Part shown: in pieces, positions 1 to 9,956 of the stretch
How the letters are laid out: the number at the start of each line of letters is the position of its first letter
Position numbering within the stretch: position 1 is the first letter of the stretch
DNA from: Forficula auricularia
Lineage: Eukaryota; Arthropoda; Insecta; Dermaptera; Forficulidae
Direction: 5' to 3'
Assembly: GCA_024734495.1 (NCBI GenBank)
Contig: JALMQS010000137.1
Location: 558,001 to 622,000, forward strand
Length of the DNA: 64,000 bases
Program-made: the position numbers and the translations under genes
The notes under the pieces: model-generated
Told to the model about the DNA's origin: nothing
The model's database searches: none
What the model saw: only the letters and a program-made list of their open reading frames with translations

Positions 1-65
1 GAATAAATGAAAATATATTTTTATATTATAATTTTGGGTCGCGACTCATAGGTTAAGAACCACTG
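1..65. mobile_element. hAT element, one terminus, cut by window edge
   Basis: The sequence ends in GGTTAAGAACCACTG preceded by a GTCGCGAC block. This is nearly identical to the right terminus of the complete non-autonomous hAT element at 28986-29404. Only this terminus lies in the window, so length and coding content cannot be judged. Confidence 0.75.
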
Positions 66-125
66 CTTTAGGGATGCACATTTTTGGTTTAACTCCTTCT
101 CACATTAATTTCATTTAAAAAAACT
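66..125 (-). repeat. Dispersed repeat fragment (GGAGTT-ACACC family)
   Basis: Read on the minus strand, this matches 2905-3000 and 21793-21880: a GAGAAGGAGTT block, then an accaaaaa stretch, then a gatgcac or tgcatccc block. It directly abuts the hAT terminus. No coding potential is seen. The family is not recognised. Confidence 0.55.
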
Positions 126-419
126 CCAAAAAGTTCAAGCAGCAGGGAACGATATGACACACGATCTCTATCTTAGTATTTCTTAATAAATTAATTAAAA
201 TCTTCCGATTTCTTATAGAAATGGACTTTAAACCTAAAATTTATCACCCTTAAGGTTAAGAAATAAATATCTATATCTGTAACAAATTCCCCTACTTTTA
301 TAAACATTTAAACTTGTAACCTTAACATCGGCAACTTGAAACTCTCAATATTTTGTCAAAGCTACATATTTTTTTTTTAAGTCAAAATTCAAAATTAACA
401 AATTCTTCTCATCTATAGA
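126..419. other. AT-rich stretch, nothing recognised
   Basis: Low-complexity AT-rich DNA with no open frame of interest, no inverted repeat and no match to other repeats in the window. Confidence 0.6.
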
Positions 420-645
420 AGTATATTATTATCTCGTGGTCGTGTGGTTGAGCAATGAGCAGCGGCCGTGTGCAACGGTGTTAGTCAACTGAGGCGAGGC
501 TTACTTTATTGTGAGTGTTGATTGTGGTGTTGTAGGCTCTTGAAAGAGCCTGAGGCTTGGATAGATGAGTAAAAGAGTTGAGAGAAGCTCTACCGATTTC
601 ATGGTGTTCGGGGTAGCGCTTTCATTCAGGAAATGACTGATTGTA
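420..645 (+). other. GC-richer block, possible non-coding exon or old repeat
   Basis: This block is clearly less AT-rich than its surroundings and is rich in GTGTTG/GTGTGG-like words, such as gcagcggccgtgtgcaacgg. A GTAAGT-like donor (attgtaagtcg) follows near 640. There is no long open frame. It could be a 5' untranslated exon, conserved regulatory DNA or a relic of a repeat not otherwise present here. Confidence 0.2.
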
Positions 646-1099
646 AGTCGTATATGGCTAATCCAGAAAAGTTACTGTCAAGGAACTTGTGTTATACATA
701 TCTAGTCTTCGTCACGCGAAGTCAGATGTGACTTCACATCATATAATAAAACTATTAAATAATAATAATGAAAGAATTCCATCACGATTTTTTTAATAGC
801 GAAGATTAATGCTTTAGTCAGGTGTTTTGCAATCGATAATTTCTACCACCAATCAATAAGAGAATATATGAATTTCATATATTATGCAACGATCTTTCTA
901 TCTACACTATCTTAGATATAATTTAAACCGTATTTGCAATTTCGGCAATAAGAGATCGAATGATATGCAGAGTCATTTCCCTCTCTCTTTTCACATTCCA
1001 CACCAAATTTTATATACATCGAAATCAATTCTTAGCCTTTTGTTAAAAGTACTCAAAACATTTCATCGCATAGGTATTTATTCTTATTTTTACTTTACA

Positions 1100-1620
1100 A
1101 TACAGGGTATGGTCAAGTATTGTAATCGTGCATGAAAAAAGTGGTTTTTCCTTATTTTTTTCAAAATATCTCAAAAACGGCTGAAACTATTTTGATTAAA
1201 AAAATTGAGCGAAACCATGGCATTTCGCTCTTCAAAAAAGAACATCGAAAAAATTATATTTTTCAAGATAATAATTGTTTTGTCAAAATGTCTGTTTGTC
1301 TGGTTGTTAGTTAGTTAGTTAGTCTGTGCGTTACCAAATTTTTGTGGACGAGCTAGCTCAAAAACTAGTGTGAATATCGAAACCAAATTTCACACGTAGT
1401 TTTGGTCCATTGAGATTAAGAGCTGATTAGATTTTGGTGCACATCGTCCCAAAATTAAGGGGGGTGGAGGGGGGTTAAAAATGAAAAATCTAGGCAGTTT
1501 GAGCAAACTCAACCAAATTTTGTATACATAATCAGAGGGATCCTCTAAACACACTTAGCACAGGTATATGTGGAGAGGAGCCAAAACGCCAGGGAGACCT
1601 GATATGGCACTTAAAGAAAA
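1100..1620 (+). repeat. Dispersed repeat with GTTA-rich microsatellite, copy 1
   Basis: It begins ggtatggtcaagtattgtaa, passes through ctcaaaaacggctgaaact, then gtctgtttgtctgg with a short gttagttagtta run, then gctagctcaaaaacta. The same order of blocks recurs at 44375-44700 with a gtgagtgagt run in the same place, and partly at 24430-24620 and 29540-29740. The two small open frames inside are not conserved between copies, so they are not genes. The superfamily is not recognised. Confidence 0.6.
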
Positions 1621-2160
1621 AGTCGACTTTTACGTATTAATTAATATTATTTACCAGGAGTGTTAGTTGAAATTTGCCGGTTTTTTAGATAAAGAAAACA
1701 CTTAATTCTCAAGGGAATCTCAAAAAATTATAGTGGTATATAGCATCTCATCTTATTGTCTATTTTACCAAGGGTTGCTTATCATAATAAGAAGCTAATA
1801 CCAAGTGCTCTAGATTTTTTTTCTTTTTTCCTTTATACATATAAGTATCCACATTGACCTAGTTAGGGAATTTTCCTAGGGGGGCAGCCGGCAAGCTGAT
1901 TAGCCACCACAAGGTTTCAATTTGGGTAATTCAATTTGAGATCAACAAACTTTTTAGTAGAATAGACAAAATTTGAAAGTAACGAAATAATTGAATGAGA
2001 AATAGTTATGTGATGCCTCGTAATAATGGAGTTTCGATTTTTCTAAAGGGGGCACTTAATTTTGTAGGAAGGCCGGGGCATAAATACAATTTATATTCTT
2101 CTCAAATATTAAAAAAGGGAAAATCGATATGGTAATAGATTTCGAGCAATTTTAACTGGA
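1621..2160. other. No gene seen
   Basis: AT-rich, with two short G-rich patches (ggggggcagccgg near 1880 and gaaggccggggc near 2070). No open frame of note and no terminal repeats were found. Confidence 0.5.
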
Positions 2161-2164
2161 ATGA

Positions 2165-2400
2165 ATGGGCGTAATATTGAAAGGAAGGCGAAGGAAAGCC
2201 GGGCCGGGAGGGGCAGACACAGTGACCCCGAACTTGGTCCATGGATCTATACCAAATTCTCCTACACGAGTTTCTTTGAAGACAACACCCAACCCAGCAG
2301 AGTTCGCTCGTAAGGAAACAAGACATGCGAAATGCTGTTACCCTCGCGTGTACTCCAACCCCATCCCCTCATCCCCACCCCGACACTAAACGACACCGAG
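2165..2400. promoter_or_regulatory. GC-rich block, unassigned
   Basis: A sharp rise in GC content in an AT-rich setting. Open frames of 74 codons occur on both strands, which is expected from base composition alone. Neither translation resembles a known family. There is no terminal repeat, and the block does not recur in the window. A conserved regulatory element or an unrecognised exon are both possible. Confidence 0.25.
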
Positions 2401-2689
2401 AAACAGAAAAGACTTGGCTCGACTTATTTAAATTCAGACAAAACCTCTTTTGAAAAATAGCTGCAAATATCAATTTATATCAAGATAGTAGTAGAACTAT
2501 ATATATTTGATATTTTATTTTATTATATCTAACTTTAAAGACAGACCGAAATAGAAGCAAAAAAGATAATATTGGCGCTATACATTTTCTATGTAAATAA
2601 ACTGCAATGTATCGTTGTTAGACTTTATTCAAAGTCATTTGAAATGTTAATATGTTTACTCCGATAAACGACTTACTACTCAAATTTGA

Positions 2690-3490
2690 TCTTTTTGATT
2701 TTAAGTCGATTCCTCCATGTCTTCAGCACTGCTAACAATCAATGGTGAAAACATTAAAAATAGAATTTAACAATGATATTCTTCCAGTATTAGGTGAGAA
2801 TCGATCGCTAGTTTTATTTTAAGTCGATTTCTCTATGTCTTTAACGAGGGTTATGACCAGGGCTGTAGTGAGCGGTATACGGCGTATACCCTGTGTTTTT
2901 TTTTAATGAAATTGATGTGAGAAGGAGTTTCACCAAAAAGGTGCATCCCCTAAAGGTTTGGTTGGCCCCTCCATCGTGAAAAGAAGAAGAGTCAATTTTA
3001 TGGGCTGGGTATTTTCGTGTCGAAGGTATCTGTGGATGCAGGATTGATCTGAGAAGATAGCGCATACCCTGTGCTAGTTGAAAATTTAAAAATTTTTGAG
3101 ACATTAACTTTTGAATATTCACATAAATATTCTAAATGCTCTCAATGATAATTTTTAAAAAAATACCAGGCTAAAAAGCATTTTATTTTATTATTTTATC
3201 ATATACTAGTATAGCGTAAGAATACCTTCTGATTTTTAACATCAATTTAGCATATACCTTCTGCTGATTTTACGATTACAGCACTAGTTATCATGTTATC
3301 ATCAATGGCCAAAACGTCGAAAATGGAATCTAGATGGTTATCTTAATTCACGGTGGTGCTGAGGATTCTTATAGATGTTAAATAAAAAGGCTTATTTAAC
3401 ACCAAGTATGGTTATTCCTTGTGTATTAAATGAGAATCAATGGCTATTTTTGATTTTAAGTCGATTCTTCCAGAATTCTAGATTTTCAGT
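2690..3490 (+). repeat. Scattered short repeats of a gattttaagtcgattc motif
   Basis: The word gattttaagtcgattcctcc and its continuation atgtcttcagca occur at about 2697, 2815 and 3450. An inverted relative lies at 30606-30668. The spacing is irregular, so this is a broken-up dispersed repeat rather than a tandem array. Confidence 0.45.
2858..3290 (+). repeat. Dispersed repeat (ggtatacggcgtatacc family)
   Basis: It starts cagggctgtagtgagcgg and contains a perfect small palindrome (ggtata-cg-gcgtatacc). Next comes the gagaaggagtttcacc block shared with 21793-21880 and, inverted, with 66-125. It ends near ttacagcact. The weak similarity of the two ends (ctgtagtg / acagcact) suggests a non-autonomous DNA transposon. 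The 93-codon minus-strand open frame at 2841-3122 has no recognisable content. Confidence 0.5.
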
Positions 3491-4097
3491 AAAGGTAACG
3501 GACACGATAGCAACGCAGTTGCTAAGATACTTATAAAATTTCCACTCAAATTTAGCATTTTACAGAGAGAAGTCTATCCATTCTTAATAAAGCAACCTTA
3601 AATCGGCTATAATAAAGCAACTAAAATACAGCTTACTGTAGACCAGTGGTTCCCAACCTTTTGTGGCCCATCTCCCCTTTCTGCAGATTGACTAACACTT
3701 ATCGCCCTCTTTGCATTTTCAATGTATGCTTAATTTTAATTTGAAGTAAAGTGTAAATAATAAAGCAGTTTTATAGTTTTAAACAATTTTATTACTGTAT
3801 ATAAAAACAACTATAAATATATATATAATACTAGCTGCAAGGCCTCTTGCTAGCCAGGGGCTACCCCCTAGACCCCCGCCCCACGATCCCCACCCTCACA
3901 TCTCACTCCCACCCCCCGAAACCCACCCAGCACCCCACCCCCCATACCTAGGAAACATACAGGCAGGAATTTTGTTGAGGGTGTTTTCGTTCATAATTTT
4001 GCTTGAAACGTGTGCAACCAAAATTTGGCTTGATTTGCACCAATGTACAGACAAAACCTTAATTTTATCTCGTAAGTATATAGATTAATATAAAAAT

Positions 4098-4325
4098 AAC
4101 TAAATATGTTGACGGGAACGAGATGAGAAGTGGTTCAGTTTTTCCCCACAGTTGTGGATAAGTGTCCATAAGCTTCACCCAGGCTAACTCGTAAACGCTC
4201 TGCTTGAAAATGATTTTCGCCTCACAATCATACTTCAGATCTAGAAACTCCGTCTGCAAAGAGTTATCAAGCTTATCCACAGCTTCAAACGAGAATGGAT
4301 CTAGAATCCAATCCGGAATTTGTAA
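4098..4325 (-). pseudogene. hAT transposase fragment (ZBED5/SCAND3-like C-terminal region)
   Basis: The minus-strand translation includes IPDWILDPF, a run of helix-like residues, ELAWVKLMDTYPQLW and LLISFPSTYLV. This is the spacing expected just before the hAT C-terminal dimerisation region in ZBED5/SCAND3/FAM200-type transposases, where a Y-P-x-L helix is followed by a P-F/S-T-x-YL motif. The frame ends soon after STYLV without the rest of the dimerisation domain. The N-terminal half with zinc finger and catalytic residues is absent. It lies within the element at 3644-4986. Confidence 0.75.
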
Positions 4326-4512
4326 CTTGGTCAAATCTGCCGGCTGAGAATAGCCAGTGACTCGTGCAGCCCTGCAACTTCTACTGTACAGGTTCCACTG
4401 TACAGTACTACAAAGAGAAACAAAGAGGTTGTCCTCTGCTTGATGCAGATAAACATACACACATATATATATCGAGATGATATATCTGTATATATATTAT
4501 TTGTTTGTTTGA

Positions 4513-4547
4513 GACTATAGTTTCGAAGACTTGGTCTTCATCATCAG
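4513..4547 (-). ncRNA. Hammerhead-ribozyme-like motif, best core
   Basis: On the minus strand it reads CUGAUGA, U, GAAGAC, CAA, GUCUUC, GAAA, C, UAUA, GUC. CUGANGA and GAAA are the invariant core of the hammerhead ribozyme. The 6-bp helix II is perfect, and helix III is a 2-bp stem (A-U, C-G) closed by UAUA just before a GUC cleavage triplet. Helix I begins GA/UC. The deviation is one extra nucleotide between the core A9 and helix II. That could weaken cleavage, so activity is unproven. Confidence 0.5.
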
Positions 4548-4685
4548 TCTTTATTCAATTATAAATGTTTTTCATGGAGTCAATATCATATGGATATTGA
4601 AAACTTGGTGTTCCTTCGTCACTGCTGGCTAGGAACTAATCATATGATATTGACTCCATGAAAAACATTTATAATTGAATAAGGA

Positions 4686-4720
4686 CTGATGATGAAGACC
4701 AAGTCTTCGAAGCTATAGTC
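4686..4720 (+). ncRNA. Hammerhead-like motif, mutated twin on right arm
   Basis: This is the mirror copy of the minus-strand motif at 4513-4547. It keeps CUGAUGA, the perfect GAAGAC/GUCUUC helix II and CUAUAGUC, but GAAA has become GAAG at 4709-4712. The last A would pair with U of the cleavage site, so G leaves a wobble. The motif is probably impaired. Confidence 0.4.
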
Positions 4721-4994
4721 TCAAACAAATAAATAATATATATACAGATATATCATCTCGATATATATGTGTGTATGTTTATTTGCATCAAGCAGAGGAC
4801 AACCTCTTTGTTTCTCTTTGTGAATCAACAACTCTGCTACTCTCGGCAAAACAAAAACTTTTCAATTGTACAGTACTATTTTAATTTTTCCCACTTTGAA
4901 TACCCATCGCCTCCAAATCGCCCCCACTTATTTATTGCCCCCCTGATAACCCAATTCGCCGATCGCCTCCAGGTTGGGAACCACTGCTGTAGAC

Positions 4995-5880
4995 TAAAGT
5001 AATTTAAAATGTAATTACTAAAAAATTTTGTAACTTTTTTGAGTCCTTAAGGTACCTAAATTGAATATTCAACTTAATCAAAATTAATTTAAAAGATTTT
5101 GTTTTGCCGAAATTAGCAGAATAGTCGATTTATAAAGAGAAATCAATTATAGTGTTTGCGAATTGTGTATTAATAGAAATAGTCAACACTTTGAAGCCAA
5201 ATTAGAAACTTATCGAATGAAGTCATTCCTCAGTTTGTTTATCCCTAAATCTTTTAGATCCCTGCACTCTTTAAATTTTCCTTCATCCACATCTGTAATT
5301 GTTTCTACTTTAATTCAACCCCTGAATATCTCTTATCTTTTTTCGAGGATGCCTTATCGGAATTACATTCTCTAGTAATTTTATCATTAAAAAACACTAG
5401 CACGTTTAATATCCAAATCGAATAAGCTTTAAGGGAATATAGATTTTTCATTATTTTTCATTTTACTTTCGACTTTTTTTATGTTTAATTTACCGTTTAA
5501 TCAAATTATACATCTATCTCTTCCAAGAGCTGAATTAGAATATATAGTAGTTCTCTCAATTATTCAATATCCTGGTATTCAATATCGTAAGTAGAAATTC
5601 CATAATATACCGACTTCATACAAGATGCCATATTAGTAGTCTAAATGCAAATTATTCCTTTCGAATAATTGATAGCTAACAATATAAAGGAAAATTTATC
5701 TTAATATGAAAATACACTCTCTTAAATTTAATCAAATTTGTTATATATTCTAAAAAAAAAAACAATTTTAAAATTAACCTAGTATTTTTTTAATTAATAA
5801 ATATATGTTTTCAATTTAAATTGACTTCATTAATTAGCAAATAAAGTTTTTAATTATTTTTAAAGAGACTTTCTGCGGCC
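4995..5880. other. AT-rich stretch, nothing recognised
   Basis: Several homopolymer A/T runs are present. The one open frame of 70 codons (5163-5375) has no recognisable features. No inverted or direct repeats over 30 bases were seen. Confidence 0.5.
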
Positions 5881-5889
5881 CCCGCCAAG

Positions 5890-6030
5890 AATTTCTGTTT
5901 TGCCATACATAAATTACGTCACACGAATTTCATGATCTTTGGGGGAACCCCCCCCCCCCGCGTCCTTGTAACGGGTGGTCACATTTCTGTGACCCGCCTC
6001 CTTGGTGTGACGCCACATATTTTGTAATTT
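5890..6030 (+). mobile_element. Truncated MITE fragment with GTCACACGAATTTCA end
   Basis: The string ataaattacgtcacacgaat matches a terminus of the complete element at 51985-52342. The other end is not found; a C-run and gtgtgacgcc follow. It is a truncated copy. Confidence 0.45.
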
Positions 6031-6084
6031 TAAATTTAGAAATTATTAAATTAAAACAGCACTTATTTTTATATTTATATAAAA

Positions 6085-6560
6085 CAGTGGCGTGCGGTCC
6101 ATGGATGCTGTGGATACGGCTCATTTCTAAGATTTCAAACATTTAGAATATTTTCATAAATACATATACATATAAGGTCAATTTAAAAATTTCAGAAGGA
6201 TCTTTAAATTTTCAAATTATTATCCGTTATTCCAAATATTTCTATAAAAAACATTTTTTGTTTTAAAAAGTATATTAGTTCTCGAAATGAAATAAAATTG
6301 TTGCATAGTGTCAAGGGGAAATTAAAAGAAATTATTTTCCGAAAAGGGTGCCGATAGAAGGTTTGAAGTCCCTGCCTGGTAGGTATATCTTCCAGTTCAA
6401 GCATGTAAAAGAGAAGTTCAGTCGAGTTGTTTGAATAAAAATTGTTCTCGCTGAGGAGCTATTATTACAAAAACTATTATTATCAAAAGAGAATCTTTGG
6501 ACTAATCCATTTGTAAGAACTCTCAATATATTAGATCGGAAAAAATGTATATGTAGAGAT
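6085..6560 (+). mobile_element. Repeat family CAGTGGCGTGCGG, copy A
   Basis: It starts cagtggcgtgcggtccatgg, then atttcaaacatttaga, then tctttaaattttcaaatt, then gtccctgcctgg and a cttccagttcaagcatg block. Four further copies occur: 13990-14541 (-), 19734-20275 (+), 27060-27672 (-), and a fragment at 62155-62290. The CAGTG start suggests a non-autonomous DNA transposon. A clear target duplication was not found for any copy. Short minus-strand open frames here are not conserved. Confidence 0.65.
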
Positions 6561-7090
6561 ATATAGTATTCATTCTTATTCCCTTTTTCGAAATATGAAT
6601 GTACATTATTGTACAATACGTGAAGCTTTTTTCAAGAATAAAATTCACTAAAAGCAAAATTATAAGCTCACAACTATATAAGATAAAAAAATAATGAAGT
6701 TTCCAATATTTAAAAATTCTTCATCTTCTCATATTTTCATTTTATAAAAATTTCTGAATTTTTTTTTTGTCTTTAAAATCTTTAAACGTCTCAATCTCCG
6801 TAAATAATGGTCTTAGAACCTTTGAACAATCAAATTTATAAGATTTTTAAAAAAAATTCTGAAATTTTTTGTCTTCAAAATATTTAAACGTCTCTATCTC
6901 CTAAATAATGGTTCTGAGAGCCTTTGAACAATCTGATGATATGATCAATCACAAAATAACGGAAATCTCCAATTCTTATGAGCAAATAATCGAAATTATA
7001 ATAAATAAAATCTTTTATATAAAAAAACAATCTTAAAACGTTCATTTAATACCCGCTAACGTTTCGAGATAATTTTTCTATTAATGAATT
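6561..7090. repeat. AT-rich stretch with a diverged local duplication
   Basis: A segment near 6735-6830 (tttctgaattttt..., tttaaacgtctcaatctcc, aaataatggt, cctttgaacaatc) is repeated near 6850-6935 with small changes, a local tandem duplication with a period of about 115 bases. No gene is seen. Confidence 0.5.
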
Positions 7091-7100
7091 TTATTATCAA

Positions 7101-7845
7101 TTTCTGATTACTGGAGGAAGAGGAGAGGGAGAGAGATACCAATCGATTTGATTGGGGAATAATGGAATTGAAATAATTATCGGAAAAGAGGTTTTTTTAT
7201 CTAATTAGATTTTTCCTCTTATTAAAAACAAGGACTAAAGATTAATAAGGACACTCGATGGTGGAGAAGCAATCTCCGAAATCGAAGCTAAAATACAAGG
7301 TATACATTAATTAATGTAAAATAATTGGTTTAATAAAATTTATAAAAATAAAAAAAAAAAAAAAATTTCTGATTACTGAATGAAATTTAAAATAATTATC
7401 GGAAAAGAGGTTTTTTTATCTAATTAGATTTTTCCTCTTATTAAAAACAAGGACTAAAGATAAATAAGGACACTCGATGGTGGAGAAGTTATCTCCGAAA
7501 TCGAAGCAAAATACAAGGTATACATTAATTAATGTAAAATAATTGGTTTAATAAAATTTATAAAAAAAAAAAAAAAAAAAAATTTCTGATTACTGAAAAT
7601 GGGGATTGGATACGATTGAAAAATAATGGAATTGGAATAATTATCGGAAAAGAGGTTTTTTTTATTTAATTAGTTTTTTCCTCTTATTAAAAATAAGGAC
7701 TAAAAGGTGATCAAGGACAGTCGATGATGGAGAAGTAATCTCCGGAATCGAAGCTCAAAAACAATGTATGCATAAATTCATGTAAAATAATTGGTTTAAT
7801 AAAATTTATTGATTGATTGATTTCTGATTACTTCCCTCGAATCTT
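7101..7845 (+). repeat. Three tandem units of about 217-265 bases
   Basis: Units start at tttctgattactg (7101, 7366, 7583) and a final partial start lies at 7821, giving periods of 265, 217 and 238. Each holds attatcggaaaagagg, ttttcctcttatta, aggactaaa, a hairpin ggtggagaa...tctccgaaatc, and a caaggtatacattaa block, ending in an A-run. Variation between units is low, so the duplication is recent. The hairpin plus GAAA resembles the PLE motifs, but the CUGANGA core is scrambled (cgatggt / cgatgat). Confidence 0.8.
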
Positions 7846-8283
7846 TCTCTTACGAGATGGAATCAAGGTATTATCATAAGTCACTATTCTTAACATCACT
7901 AAAAAGAGAAAAATAAAAATAATTTTTAGAAAAAAATAACTGACTTCAAAAAAATTAAATTCAACAAATAAAATAATAAGAACTCAAAAATAAAATAAAA
8001 TGCACTAAAAGGTATGAAATAATTATCTTATTTAGTTACAGCTAAACGATGAAATTGTTACATGAAATCACTTTTTGAAGTCGGTGCCAAACATATACAT
8101 TTTATGAATCTCACTCGAGTTAGTACTTACGTTTGGCGAGTAATGAAGACAACATCGCGTAAGTTCGCTTATATAATTTGTTTGGCACCGACTTCAAAAA
8201 GTGATATCATGTAACAATTTCATCGTTTAGTTGTAACTAAATAAGATAATTATTTCATGCCTTTTAGTGCATTTTATTTTATT
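7845..8283. mobile_element. Foldback element (ACCGACTTC family), copy 1
   Basis: The core 7990-8283 is a long inverted repeat. Each arm has cactaaaagg, then attatcttatttagtta, aaacgatgaaattgttac and ctttttgaagtcggtgcc, around a spacer of about 65 bases. The left flank (tcttacgagatg ... aacatcactaaaaagag, 7845-7990) matches the outer part of copies at 21315-21742 and 49895-50301, so the real element is longer than the palindrome. It is non-coding. Confidence 0.75.
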
Positions 8284-8330
8284 GACTAACAAATATCAAT
8301 TTAATTATAATATTTTTTTTTTTTTTCTTC

Positions 8331-8371
8331 AAATCTGGGCCGTGTAGGCCAAAAGGTTGGAAATCCCTGCA
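8331..8371 (-). mobile_element. hAT-type terminus fragment
   Basis: The string gtaggccaaaaggttggaaa followed by tccctgca resembles the right terminus of hAT elements (inverted: cagggatttccaacc...). A related end lies at 24363-24405. No partner end was found. Confidence 0.35.
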
Positions 8372-8514
8372 CTAGTATCTGCCAATGACCGACTCCCATG
8401 ATTTCAATTAGGTTAAAACATACGCGTGAAGTAAACTACGAGACTGGAACTCTCAATCCTCTAATTCCCTTTAATTTCAGACAATCATTTAAATAAATTA
8501 TTAAAAATAATTTG

Positions 8515-8763
8515 GTTAATAGAGTAAGGGTGTGTAGTTTCACAGTGAATGAAATAAAACTCAAAGAGGTTTATACAAACTCAATATATTTCGGATTATT
8601 AGTCCATCATCAGGAGTTTACAAGTTAATACAGTATCAGTATCAGTATTAACTTGTAAACTCCTGATGATGGACTAATAATCCGAAATATATTGAGTTTG
8701 TATAAACCTCTTTGAGTTTTATTTCATTCACTGTGAAACTACACACCCTTTACTCTATTAACT
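8515..8763. mobile_element. Near-perfect palindromic foldback with hammerhead-like core
   Basis: Left arm gttaatagagtaagg...gtttcacagtgaatg and right arm cattcactgtgaaac...ctctattaac match almost base for base over about 120 bases, with almost no spacer. Each arm contains CTGATGA, T, GGA, a 7-base loop, TCC, GAAA (right arm about 8664-8688). This resembles the PLE motif, but the following ATATATTG gives no proper helix III. A diverged relative is the foldback at 17211-17456. Confidence 0.75.
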
Positions 8764-9484
8764 AACATCATGTTTCACCTAAAACCTACACCACTTTCCA
8801 TAAGTAAAAAATAATTTGATTTAATTGTGCTGGATAGAACATATAAAACTAAAAGAAATAAATGTATATAATCAAAAATATTAATATGTTTCAAAAACAT
8901 ATTTATCCAACTCTTTTTAATGTATCTATATTTATTGAAGGGATGGGAGGGAAACAAGTTGATTTTTATTCCAACTTTATTTCATTTTTTTTTTTATTCC
9001 CATTACAAGTGAGTTTAATGAAAAATTAAACTATTTCATTTGAAATCATCCATTTTAAAACCCAATTTATTCTAGATGAATGCAACTTATTTATAATTTG
9101 TTAAATTTCGTTCAATTAGGGTTTAATTAGCCAGAACTATTCATTAGACCGAGGGGAACCTGAAAATCCATTTAGCTAGTCAGGATTATTTGAAATATTT
9201 ATATTAATGTTGTAGATAAATTTTTCACCATTTTTGCTTTTTAAAGTTGTTCGTTTTTAAAGTTTGAATATTTCATCATCATTATCAGAATTGTTAGTAC
9301 TAAAGTTGTTTTGACGCGACCACTTGTCTCAACTCAACTCTATCCCATGCCAATTCTTTCACCTCTCTAAAAGTTTTACAACACAATATTCTTCATTATC
9401 TGAGAAAATTCTAATCCAGGTTTTCCTCTATTCCTTTTCTTTCCTATCTCAATCTACAAATATTTTTAAGCTATCCCTTCTTCT
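8764..9484. other. AT-rich stretch, no gene seen
   Basis: The string atgtttcacctaaaacctac at 8769 recurs in diverged form at 48692, beside another short palindrome, so it is a repeat scrap. The 71-codon plus-strand open frame at 9324-9539 runs into a SINE and is not a gene. Confidence 0.45.
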
Positions 9485-9605
9485 TCAAGCGCCATACTCG
9501 ATTCCGAGTGTCGGCAATTATTACCCAATGAGCAAATAATCTTTCCATTGTAATTTTCCTAGGAAATTTTTCACATGGGTGGTTTCCCATTGCCTTCCCC
9601 TGAAA
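9485..9605 (-). repeat. SINE body fragment
   Basis: Read on the minus strand: ggggaaggcaatgggaaacc, acccatgtgaaaaatttcc, aggaaaattacaatgg and gacactcggaatcgag. The same order occurs at 56215-56330 (-), where it is joined to a tRNA-like B box. It is therefore the body of a tRNA-derived SINE, here without its head. Confidence 0.6.
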
Positions 9606-9956
9606 ACCATCCCTAAGTTATCATTATCGTAGTATATCTCTACTTATGCCCTATCACCTGACCTTTATCCTGAATCCTTCCACAAAGTTCTCTTTTCTCT
9701 GATTCTATCGATACTGATAACTACTTTAATTTAATTCTAACTACTCATTCTTTTTTACCATTCTTCCATAACAACAATTTTTCTCTTCTTCTCTTTCTCT
9801 ATCCCTATCGTCAAGGTTTCTCATATATTCTAGCAAGTTCTATATATTTTTATATTTTCTTAATAAGGACCGGAATAGTTTTTGTTTCAAATTAAACCCC
9901 ATTTTAGCTCATGCAATTCGACTTAATTTGTTTTTTACTCAAATAGCTTAGCTATT

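Larger units (their letters stand above)
4411..4866. mobile_element. PLE-like foldback insertion, copy 1
   Basis: The 456-base insertion is bounded by a 12-base direct repeat, tgtacagtacta (4399-4410 and 4867-4878), read as the target duplication. Two arms of about 180 bases are near-perfect inverted copies around a spacer of about 45 bases at 4595-4640. The right arm continues a further 45 bases (ctctgctactctcggc...acttttcaat) that the left arm lacks, so the left arm is an inverted, shortened copy. Both arms carry a hammerhead-like motif. The same structure recurs at 54250-54703, and single-arm relatives lie at 21258, 26760, 36746, 46230, 47495 and 50345. Terminal repeats with hammerhead motifs, 5' inversions and variable-length target duplications are typical of Penelope-like elements. 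No protein is encoded. Confidence 0.7.
3636..4994 (-). mobile_element. hAT transposon with 8-bp target duplication, broken
   Basis: A perfect 8-base target duplication, ctgtagac, lies at 3636-3643 and 4987-4994. The element proper is 3644-4986 (1343 bases), with termini cagtggttcccaacct on both ends in inverted orientation. The 8-base duplication and the CAGTGGTTC start fit the hAT superfamily. The interior carries a transposase remnant on the minus strand. The element was later invaded by a PLE-like foldback at 4411-4866. A C-rich tract near 3855-3935 is unexplained. The element cannot be autonomous in this state. Confidence 0.9.

Noticed and set aside
2102..2389. Overlapping open frames of 74 codons on both strands
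   Set aside because: They arise from GC-rich composition on both strands at once; neither translation has a known motif or repeat partner.
2841..3122. 93-codon minus-strand open frame
   Set aside because: It lies in a dispersed repeat, and the related copy at 21793 does not keep the frame.
7250..7295. Hammerhead core in the tandem repeats
   Set aside because: CUGANGA is not present; only a hairpin and GAAA are shared.
7101..7845. CRISPR-like array
   Set aside because: Three long units without short repeats or unique spacers; a eukaryotic tandem repeat.
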